This document shows positions 43,754-51,800 of a stretch of 60,427 nt of DNA, in pieces. Source of the stretch: Lachnospiraceae bacterium. Lineage in GTDB: Bacteria > Bacillota > Clostridia > Lachnospirales > Lachnospiraceae. The translations under genes and the position numbers were made by a program. The stretch is taken from NCBI GenBank assembly GCA_024690605.1, contig JAILOV010000077.1, positions 1 through 60,427 of the forward strand, given 5' to 3'. Below the pieces are notes generated by a model. That model saw nothing but the letters and a program-made list of their open reading frames with translations. It was not told where the DNA came from and searched no databases. Every line of letters starts with the position of its first letter. Position 1 is the first letter of the stretch.

Positions 43754-46591
43754 TCAGTTTCCGGTGGGTGCCGTGGGACCCGACTGACCCATATGCTTTC
43801 TCTTCTCCGCTTCCGCGTGCCTTCTCTGTTTGCGTCTCTGTGTGGCTTCGGCGCCGTGCGTTGTTCTGGTGGTCTCATGCTCGTCCCGCAGCAGATCACG
43901 GAGGGATTTCCTCGTCTTTTTCGATTCCGCCTTCGTCTGCCTCCGGTCGATCACCCTGTCCTCCTGGATCTGGGCGCCGGTGATGTCCATGAGGGCCAGC
44001 GCCGTGTTCTTGCGCTGCACGCCCATCTCGGTCATCTTGGTCTTGCCGTAGGCCTTGAGACGCGCGTATTCCGAGGAGGTTTCTTTCACACGATCCACCA
44101 GTCTGCTCATGTCAGCACGGCTCTGCGGATCGTCGGGATGGTATTCGGCCATCGCCAGATGCACGGCATAAACCGCGTTCTTCATGTCCTGATACTCTTT
44201 GGAATTGCGGTGTCTCCCCTGCTTTTCGCTCTCCATCTTGGCGTAGACCTCGTCGATCTGCCTGAGCCTGTCAAGCGGAATATCCCCTGCAGATGGCTGT
44301 TTGTCGGCCGCGAGCCTGCGCTCTGCCGGATCCTTCTGTACCAGTTCCCTGTTGAGTGCCGCGATGCGCTGTTTCTCCCGTCCGTCAAGGCCGATCACAT
44401 CGTCGCGCACGCCGATAGCAACCGCCTCATCGGAGAGGGTAAAAGTGTCCGCATTCTCATCCACGCGCCACATGTCGATCTGCGCATCCGGGGACATCCG
44501 GTGTGCCGTGATGAGCGCGTCCTTGAGGACCACCGCCGCTTGGGGACGCTGATCGAATGAGTTGCCGTAGGTTTCCCGGAAAAGATCATTGACCGACTTG
44601 CCGTTGATGAAGACCGTGTCATAGATATCCTTGTTCCAGCGCTTCAGCGCGTCCTTCTGGCTCTGCGGGATCCCACTCTCCCAGACCGGTGCAAAGGCGC
44701 TGGCAAGGGCACGGATCTCTTCATTGAGTCCCGTCACGGGGCCTTCCACCAACAGGTTCCTGGATGCCTCCCCCAGATCGACCTGCCGGTAAGCCTGATC
44801 CGCCGGCCCGATGCGCAGCTCTTTGACAGGCGCGCTGAGTTCATAGGGCGGCATATCCCGCAGCCGGTCTTGCTCATCCAGCTGTCCCAGTGTGAGCGTC
44901 ACGCGGCGATCCGGATCGGTCATGCCCTTTAAGACCATCATCTGCATGTACTGTTCCCTGGCCGCGGATCCTCCCGGGACGGACGGCTGTGCCCAGGCCT
45001 GTCCGGCGAGCTCCTGATCGGCAAGCTCACGCACGGTCCTGCCGTCGATCCTGATCGCGTCAAAGCTGTCCTTGCCCGCGCTGAACAGAGGCTGCAGTGC
45101 CTTCGGATCAAACGACTTGCCGAAAGCGGTCAGGAACCCGAGGCTGGCCTTATCGAGCGCCGCACTGCGCTGTTCGTCCGAAAGCTTTGTGATGTCCGTG
45201 CCGGCAGGCGGCAGGAAACTGTTGATCTGCTGCGGATCGAAAGACCGGACCGACAGATTGTAGCCGGCCACACTGACCTCATTGTTCTGGTGCATCCTGG
45301 CATCCCTTTGGATCTCCGCGATACGAAGATCCGCGTCTAAGTGCCACGGAAGGGAATCGATGTTCCCGGAAAGATACGCGATCGCCTGATCGGTCGGTTG
45401 CGGCGTGCCGTACGCCTGATGTGATAAATAGTCCCGGCTGAGGGATTCTGAGACCTTTTCCTGCATCTTTAATCCGGGCGTCCTGACATCACCGAGCCTC
45501 TTACCACGGAATTTCTGGTAGTCCTTTCGGAACCAGTCAATGCGTGTGGCCATTTCGCCGGGTTCATCGGCTTTCGGAAAGTGCGAACTGAACAAAGTAG
45601 TCAGACCGTTCACCTTGCCGTGCATGGCCGTGAGGCGGCTTTCATAGCTCTCCTTGCCGCCGGCTCCCTTGTAAAACGCCGCCGACTGCGCGGGATCAAA
45701 ATCTTGACGTCCGTACGCCGCGGAGATCCCCGTCAGCGTCGGATAGTCCTGTTGCCAGTCGAGCATGATCTCGTTGAGAAACTGTGCCTTGTCCATCGCG
45801 GCGCGCACCTGATCCGGATTGCGGGGATCGATGTCCGGCATATGCGCGTCGGCGACGGCATCCAGAAATCTGCTCTGCAGCCGGCCCATGGTCGCGGCCG
45901 CATCGGGATTGATCGAGGTGAAATGTGTGTCCATATACTTGTTGAAATCAACAAAAAGATCGTGGATCCTGTCCTTGCCCAGAGAGGAAAGATCATAGAC
46001 CTGATCGATGGACATCCCCTGTTCCGCCACGAGCCAGGTATAGAACAGCGAAGGCCCCGAGGTACGGTCGAGGTCGATGCGGAGTCCGTTCCGGCTGAGA
46101 TTTGCTCTTGCCTTGGCATTGAACTGTGCGATCTCCGTCTGCGACAGGGCATCCAGCACCGGCCGCTTCACGCGCTCGTCGTTCAGCTGATCGAGCAGCC
46201 CCGTGCCCTGCGTGTAGGCCTTCACGGGGGACTTGTCATAGGCCGCCGATCCCTCCCGGACCAGGCGCTGGTAGTCATCGACAAAGGCGTTTCTCTGTTC
46301 GGGAGTGAACTCCTTGTCAACGATCTGCTGGACATCCAGCAGATGCCCGGCCACGTCCTGACGCCAGACATCCGCATCGTCCGGATTCCCGCTCTCAAAG
46401 GCCGTGCGGAGACCCGTCAAGTCCCTGATCACCGCAGCGAAAGGTCCGCCTCCGTTCGGGAAGAGCTGATGAAAGATCTCCGTCACCGAATACAGGATCG
46501 GCGCAAGATCCTGCGGTCTGCTGCTCCCGGCAGACGGCACGCCGGAATCGTCCATTTTGATGCCGAATTTTTGCAGATCATCGTTTAACAT
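43754..46591 (-). CDS. Giant protein of the secretion locus, candidate secreted substrate (945 aa)
   Basis: Not recognised. The N-terminus has PQDLAPILYSV (about 26-36), shared with the 469-aa protein. Residues 160-520 run parallel to the N-terminal part of the 1316-aa protein. Two copies of the IDG module (FDAIRIDG near 510, YDTVFING near 657) follow. Residues 775-905 are strongly similar to 290-420 of the 469-aa protein (GKTKMTEMGVQRKNTALALM against GKTKSTDLGLERKNWTLGLM). The tail is basic (RRKQRRHAEAEKRKH) and ends PTAPTGN. No signal peptide. GAGGAAG precedes ATG 46591, with a locus promoter motif about 80 bp upstream. Function unknown. Confidence 0.85.
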   Translation of the reverse strand: MLNDDLQKFGIKMDDSGVPSAGSSRPQDLAPILYSVTEIFHQLFPNGGGPFAAVIRDLTGLRTAFESGNPDDADVWRQDVAGHLLDVQQIVDKEFTPEQRNAFVDDYQRLVREGSAAYDKSPVKAYTQGTGLLDQLNDERVKRPVLDALSQTEIAQFNAKARANLSRNGLRIDLDRTSGPSLFYTWLVAEQGMSIDQVYDLSSLGKDRIHDLFVDFNKYMDTHFTSINPDAAATMGRLQSRFLDAVADAHMPDIDPRNPDQVRAAMDKAQFLNEIMLDWQQDYPTLTGISAAYGRQDFDPAQSAAFYKGAGGKESYESRLTAMHGKVNGLTTLFSSHFPKADEPGEMATRIDWFRKDYQKFRGKRLGDVRTPGLKMQEKVSESLSRDYLSHQAYGTPQPTDQAIAYLSGNIDSLPWHLDADLRIAEIQRDARMHQNNEVSVAGYNLSVRSFDPQQINSFLPPAGTDITKLSDEQRSAALDKASLGFLTAFGKSFDPKALQPLFSAGKDSFDAIRIDGRTVRELADQELAGQAWAQPSVPGGSAAREQYMQMMVLKGMTDPDRRVTLTLGQLDEQDRLRDMPPYELSAPVKELRIGPADQAYRQVDLGEASRNLLVEGPVTGLNEEIRALASAFAPVWESGIPQSQKDALKRWNKDIYDTVFINGKSVNDLFRETYGNSFDQRPQAAVVLKDALITAHRMSPDAQIDMWRVDENADTFTLSDEAVAIGVRDDVIGLDGREKQRIAALNRELVQKDPAERRLAADKQPSAGDIPLDRLRQIDEVYAKMESEKQGRHRNSKEYQDMKNAVYAVHLAMAEYHPDDPQSRADMSRLVDRVKETSSEYARLKAYGKTKMTEMGVQRKNTALALMDITGAQIQEDRVIDRRQTKAESKKTRKSLRDLLRDEHETTRTTHGAEATQRRKQRRHAEAEKRKHMGQSGPTAPTGN

Positions 46592-46667
46592 GGGTTTTCT
46601 TCCTCAAGTGATTGCTTTCCTGCCGATCCGCTCCCCGGGACCGCAGGCACACGATCCGTTCCTGATC

Positions 46668-46699
46668 ATATACACGGATGAGACACGATGATTCCCATA
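46668..46699 (-). promoter_or_regulatory. Locus promoter motif before the 945-aa gene
   Basis: Minus strand: TATGGGAAT (46699-46691), 14-bp spacer, CGTGTATAT (46676-46668). It lies in the gap after the ECF sigma gene and before the 945-aa gene. Confidence 0.7.
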
Positions 46700-46720
46700 C
46701 CGTTTTCGCCGCTTCCGTTC

Positions 46721-47233
46721 TCAGACAAAATCGGCGAGTTCCTTGCCGGCTTCCAGCTTGCGGCATTTGGCAATGGTGCGGCGGTGGCGCTCCGTGGCGG
46801 CCGCCTCGCTGATCCCCAGGATCCCGGATATCTCACGATAGGAAAGCTCCATCAGATCACGGAGCGTCAGGATTTCCCGCTCCGCATCGGAAAGCTTGGA
46901 CATGATGTGCTGCACCTCGCGCATGAGGGCGAGCTGCGTGCCGTCGGTCTCGTCGAAGACGGGGATCTCCGGCATCTCTTCCGTGGCCTGCTCGTGGCGG
47001 ACACTGGCGAGCCTCGCGTGGTCGATGATGGCGTTGCGCGCGATGGTGGCAAGCCATGTTTTGGGCGATGCCGTGCCTTTCTCCTGATCGAAGCGGTCAA
47101 AGGCCGCCAGCGCATTGATGAACACCTGGCTGGTGATATCCTCGGCCGTCTCGCGATGCAGGACGCGCATGTAGACCATGTTGTAAATGTACCGGAAATT
47201 CTCCCGGTAGATCTCTTCAAACATCAAGCCCAT
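46721..47233 (-). CDS. ECF-type RNA polymerase sigma factor
   Basis: This 170-aa sigma-70 family protein has only regions 2 and 4. Region 2 spans about 5-75 (FRYIYNMVYMR, AEDITSQVFINAL, TWLATIARNAIIDHAR). Region 4 spans about 108-160 (LSDAEREILTLRDLMELSYR, then the ISGILGISEAAATERHRR helix-turn-helix). This is the extracytoplasmic-function layout. It is encoded inside the secretion locus, whose transcription units carry an ECF-like motif. No anti-sigma gene is next to it. No ribosome binding site stands before ATG 47233, so the message may be leaderless; ATG 47224 is an alternative start. Confidence 0.92.
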   Translation of the reverse strand: MGLMFEEIYRENFRYIYNMVYMRVLHRETAEDITSQVFINALAAFDRFDQEKGTASPKTWLATIARNAIIDHARLASVRHEQATEEMPEIPVFDETDGTQLALMREVQHIMSKLSDAEREILTLRDLMELSYREISGILGISEAAATERHRRTIAKCRKLEAGKELADFV

Positions 47234-47240
47234 GTTTGCT

Positions 47241-47269
47241 ATTCTACTACATGTCTGTCAATAAGACAA
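47241..47269 (-). promoter_or_regulatory. SigA-type promoter of the ECF sigma gene
   Basis: TTGTCT (47269-47264), a 17-bp spacer, then TAGAAT (47246-47241) on the minus strand. The -10 ends seven bases before the ATG. Unlike the other units of the locus it lacks the CGTGTATAA box. Confidence 0.6.
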
Positions 47270-47291
47270 GATTTCCGGCGCAGGAACACCC

Positions 47292-47322
47292 AAAAAACAC
47301 GGCCATGTCACACGACATGGCC
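47292..47322 (-). terminator. Terminator of the 469-aa gene
   Basis: A perfect 9-bp stem GGCCATGTC/GACATGGCC (47301-47322, 4-nt loop) is followed on the minus strand by GTG and six T (47297-47292). It separates the 469-aa gene from the sigma factor gene. Confidence 0.85.
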
Positions 47323-47346
47323 ATGCCTTCCTGCGTCACGCTCTTC

Positions 47347-48756
47347 TCAGTTCCCGGCGGTCCTTTCGGATGCCTGCGGCGCACTGCCGGCATTCTGTAT
47401 TTTGCGCGCCTCCTTCATGTCCTTGACACCCTGCGCCATCTTCGATCTGGCTTCGATCGAGGCCGCCTTTCTGGCCCCCTTGGCGGCCTTCTTCTCCTCG
47501 TCGATCAGATCCGAGAGGGTGCGCGGGGTCTTGCCCTTTTCACTCCGGGAAAGACGGGTGTCCTTGACATCGCCCTGCAGTTCCCTTGCTCTGAGCGCCG
47601 AGGGATTCGTGGCACTCATCAGGCCGAGGGTCCAGTTCTTGCGCTCAAGACCGAGATCCGTGCTCTTGGTCTTGCCCCAGACCGTCTTCCTTGCATAGGC
47701 AGCGGTCTTCGCCTCCAGCACGTCCATTTTCTTTTTCATATCCTCCACGGACTGCAGGTCGTCGGGATTGTAGCTCGCCTCCGCGACCGCCCGGGCCGCC
47801 TCGCGCATTTCCTTGTACTCCGAGGAATTGATGTGGAGACCGCTCTTCTCCTTTTTCATCATCTCATAGATGCCCGTGACTTCCTTGACGTGGCGTTTCT
47901 GTTCCTCGACGGCCTCTGAGAACAGATGGCTCGTCTCCTCGGACACCCGGAGACGCGAGGTGCCCGGGTTATCGGGCGTGCCCATATTGTCCTCCAGATG
48001 CTCCTTTTTGCCCGCTATATAAAACTCGTCAAAACCACGGTTCCCCACGCTCTGTTCCAGATCCGCGCAGATTTCCAGCAGCTGCTTGCGTTTCAGTTCC
48101 GGAAGCTCGACGGGATAGTTCCGGTCCATCATCATGTGTCCCTCGACAGTCACCGCGTTGTCCCCGGATCCCAGGGTGAGGGAAGTCCGATAGGTGTCGT
48201 CCTGTTCCAGATATTCCCGGAAGACGTCTTTGCCCATCGCAAGCTGCCTGTACGTGCTCTCTAAACCCAACGGGATCTTGAGGGGCCTGCCGGCATCTTC
48301 TGCCGCCTTCCGGCCGTTCACCAGTCCGTTGATCGCCAGATCCAGTTCCTCGATGGTATGGGCGTGCTCGATATCCGAACGAAGCAGTGTGGTGCCGGGT
48401 TCGGGCCTTGTTTGGCTGACCTCCTCCGGTTTCGGCAGTTCTTTCTGGGCATCCAGCTTGTAGCCGTCATAAAGGGTCCCGAATGCCGTATTCTTCAGCG
48501 CCGGCTGCAGATCCTTTTCGAATTTCCCCAGCAGCCTCATCGCTTCCTCGGTCCAGCCGAGAGTGATGTCCTTCTGCCCATATTCCTGAAGCAGTTCCCG
48601 CATCTGCTTGTATTCCGGGTTATCGGGATCGGTAGTGCCGCCGTAGTATTCCACCGCCCACAGGATCGGCGCGAGGTCGGCAGGTTTTGGCTGCCGCAGC
48701 CATAAATGCGATTCCGGATTGTATCCGATAGCCTTCATATCTTCTGTAAATCCCAT
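47347..48756 (-). CDS. Short paralogue of the 945-aa secretion-locus protein (469 aa)
   Basis: Not recognised outside this locus. The N-terminus has PADLAPILWAV (about 25-35) and residues 290-420 align with 775-905 of the 945-aa protein, including SSEYKEMREAA, NPDDLQSVEDM and LGLERKNWTLGLM. The middle is shorter and lacks the two clear IDG modules, keeping only FDEFYIAGK near 243. The tail is basic and ends APQASERTAGN. Monocistronic: locus promoter motif upstream, terminator downstream. AAAGGGGTAT precedes ATG 48756. It may be a minimal version of the same type of secreted or scaffold protein. Confidence 0.85.
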   Translation of the reverse strand: MGFTEDMKAIGYNPESHLWLRQPKPADLAPILWAVEYYGGTTDPDNPEYKQMRELLQEYGQKDITLGWTEEAMRLLGKFEKDLQPALKNTAFGTLYDGYKLDAQKELPKPEEVSQTRPEPGTTLLRSDIEHAHTIEELDLAINGLVNGRKAAEDAGRPLKIPLGLESTYRQLAMGKDVFREYLEQDDTYRTSLTLGSGDNAVTVEGHMMMDRNYPVELPELKRKQLLEICADLEQSVGNRGFDEFYIAGKKEHLEDNMGTPDNPGTSRLRVSEETSHLFSEAVEEQKRHVKEVTGIYEMMKKEKSGLHINSSEYKEMREAARAVAEASYNPDDLQSVEDMKKKMDVLEAKTAAYARKTVWGKTKSTDLGLERKNWTLGLMSATNPSALRARELQGDVKDTRLSRSEKGKTPRTLSDLIDEEKKAAKGARKAASIEARSKMAQGVKDMKEARKIQNAGSAPQASERTAGN

Positions 48757-48805
48757 TTTTATACCCCTTTCCGCGTTGGGCCGGATCCTTTACCGGCTTC
48801 TGTTA

Positions 48806-48836
48806 TTATACACGATGGACGAAAAAAATTCCCACA
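48806..48836 (-). promoter_or_regulatory. Locus promoter motif before the 469-aa gene (best copy)
   Basis: Minus strand: TGTGGGAAT (48836-48828), 13-bp spacer, CGTGTATAA (48814-48806). It leaves a leader of about 45 nt with a normal ribosome binding site. It starts four bases after the stop of the lipoprotein gene. Confidence 0.75.
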
Positions 48837-48840
48837 GAAA

Positions 48841-51800
48841 TTATCTCTTTATGAGAGGCCCCCTCACCGTGTTCCCGATGGTCGGTGCCGAGGAGCTGCT
48901 GCCGTTTCCTCCCATGAACCCGGTGCCGGCGTCGCCCTCTCCGATATCCGCGGTGACGGAATAGTCATTCAGCGTACCGTAGGTGTTGTAGTAGTCGACC
49001 GCCTCATCGACATCGGAGACTGCGCCCTCGACCTTGCCGTCATCCGTGTAGACCACGCCCTTGCCGATCTGGCGGATGATCATGCGGAGATAATCCTCCC
49101 AGGAAAGACCCAGCTGGAACAGATATTCCTTCACCGACTTGTTCTCCTTGAACATCGTGATGATCGTCTGGTAGCATTCCATCTGGCGCAGCATCGCGGC
49201 CCGCTGGGCAGGCTTGTCGAAATCTCGCTCCTGCCATGCCGTGAAGTCATTGACATAGCCCGCATATTTGGTCATCTGCAGCATCTCGGAGATGATGAGC
49301 GCCTCGATGTCCACAAGCGACGACACATCCGGAATGGCCTTGCGGATCCGTTCCTCGCGGGCCTGCAGAAGCGTTGTCTCGCCCTCCGGGATCCGGTCGT
49401 CGACCATGTTGAGCACCTTTAAGAAGTCCATCAGCACCTCGTCATCCAGCTCGCGGAAGTTGTCCGGATTGAGCTCGGAGAGCCACTTCTCCGCGATCCG
49501 CTGATAGAGCGCGTCATCGGTCTCATCCTCGAGCCGCTGGTTTTCGTAGAGCTTCACGACCAGCGCGCGGATGTCCGTGAGGACCGCGTTGAAATACTCG
49601 CCGCGCTTGTTCATCTCGTTGTCCGTCGGGCTTCCCAGCGCGTCGGTCAGATAATCGTGCGCGTCCCCGTTCTCCTGGATCCCCTGCATCAGCACATTCG
49701 CGTTGGTCGTCGGGTTCTGGCCGAGATTCTCCGCCTCGTCGATGAGCGTCTGCGTGCTGCTTAACTTCACCTCGCCCTGTTCGGTGGACATGTCAAAGAC
49801 CTTGCGGTATTCCGCGTAGCGCGCCTGCGTTTCCTCATCCAGATAGCCGGCGACATCCTCCCGCATCCGGATCTCGATCATGATCGATTCCATCGCGTCC
49901 CGCTCCACCACGGTGGAGAGCCGGAGCGCCAGATTGTCCCAATAGGGCTTGTTGTCCGCGACCTGCTGGGTGGTCAGCCTGCCGCAGCCCAGCATGGCGT
50001 AGATCGCGTTCATGGCCGCCTTCTGATCCGCCACGCGTTTCCGCAGGTTCAGCGCATAGGTCTGGAGCTCGTCGCTCGCCTTCAGGAGGCCGATGCTCAC
50101 GGCCAGCTTGTCCAGCGCACTCGTCCAGGTGGCTTCGTCGCCGGCGAAGAGCTTGGTATACTCTTCATAGGCCGCCTTCTCCTCGTCGGTCATCACGATC
50201 GACTCCAGTTTGTTCTCCTCGTTCACCCTGGTGCGCAGCGGCATGCGGATGTAGTCGACGGCGCGCTGCTGCAGCTCCTGCTTCACCGCCAGCTCATAGG
50301 CGGCCGCCTTGCCGCCGGCCAGATCCAGATCATAGACCTTGCACCGGGCGAGATCGAGGTTGCCGTATTCATAGTCCATCGTGTTGAAACCGAGAACCTT
50401 GTAGCTCTGCTCCTTGGTATCCTTCTGCTCCTCCAGGACGGCATCCGTCTCCGCGCCCTTATTCTTGGTGCTCTTCACATGGAAGCTCTGATAATAGGAG
50501 CCGTTGGCCAGCGGCACCACCGCGCCGGTCTCGCTGTTGAACAGGGACAGGCCCGTGTCATAGGCAGAGATGAGGATCTCGTTCTTGCCTGACATGGTGA
50601 AGCTGGTGACCGCCTTCAGGGTTCCCACGCGCGCGGAGTTGAGCACCTCCTGCACGTGCTCCTTGGTCATCAGGTTCTCCCCCGCCTTCTGATCCTTGAC
50701 GTCCCCCTGTGTGGAGCTGTTGCCCGCGTTGGCGGTGCTCCCGGTTCCGGAAGATGCGGAACTGCCGGTTGACGCGGAGCCTGCCGTGCTGCCCCTGTCG
50801 ACGAACTGGCCGTTCGCATCCAGCCCGCTGCCGTCGTTCGCATCGGGGCTCTCCTCCTTTTTCAGCTTCTCCATGGCCGTCGCGGTCTGCTCCTGCACGC
50901 TCGGCGTGTAGCCGGTGGAGGTCAGCAGATCCTTGTTGGTGATATAGGTGGACCGGGTCGAGCTGTAGACAAACCAGTCTCTTCCGTTCGTCGTGTTCAC
51001 CTTGACGCCGTTGTAGAATTTCACGCCCTCATCCGTCGCCAGCACGATGATCTGCGACCGGTCGCCGGCGCCGTCGTCATAGCCGATGTAGCCGGCGTCG
51101 ATGGCGGCCCCCGGGATCCCGGAATCCGACAGCCCCTTGGCGGCGTTGCTCGAGTTCGTGAGTCCCAACAGCAGATTGATCAGATCCCAGATGGTGCTGC
51201 CGGTCCTCGCCTGCGGATAGACATAGTCGATGTTTGCGGTAAAGTGATGATCCCCGGACTGGTCGATGGTTGCCGTGTCGTGGAACAGGATCGCCCCCTC
51301 CTCGGGTGCCGTTGTGGCACTGCCCATCTGCTCGGCGACGGTGGCAAAGCTCGCCGTGGTGCCGGGCGGAAGCTTCATCCGATAGGCAGTCGGGATCTTG
51401 CCGGCGGGGATGACCTCCGTCACATGCAGCAGTCCCTTGTAGATGTCCCGGATCGCGCTGATCTCGTCGCTGGAATAGCGTCCGGAGGGGACCAGGTCGT
51501 TGTCCACGAACTGCTCCCAGCTTTTGCTGTTGGCGTCATCCCACCAGGCGTCCTCATTGAAATAGAAACTATAGGTTGCCTGCACGTCTTGTTTTTTCAC
51601 CGGATCATACCAGGGTTTGGAGCGGGTAACGTAGTTATTATCCGCCCCCGCGGGGGCCACCATCGTCACAAAACCGGTGACACCGTATTTGTTGCACGCG
51701 TTCCGGAATTCCCGGTAGCCCATCTTCGCAGGGGCAGAGAGCTGGTTGATCGGGTTATAACAGGTGTTCGCAAGAACTACAAAGTTATTATATGCTTCGA

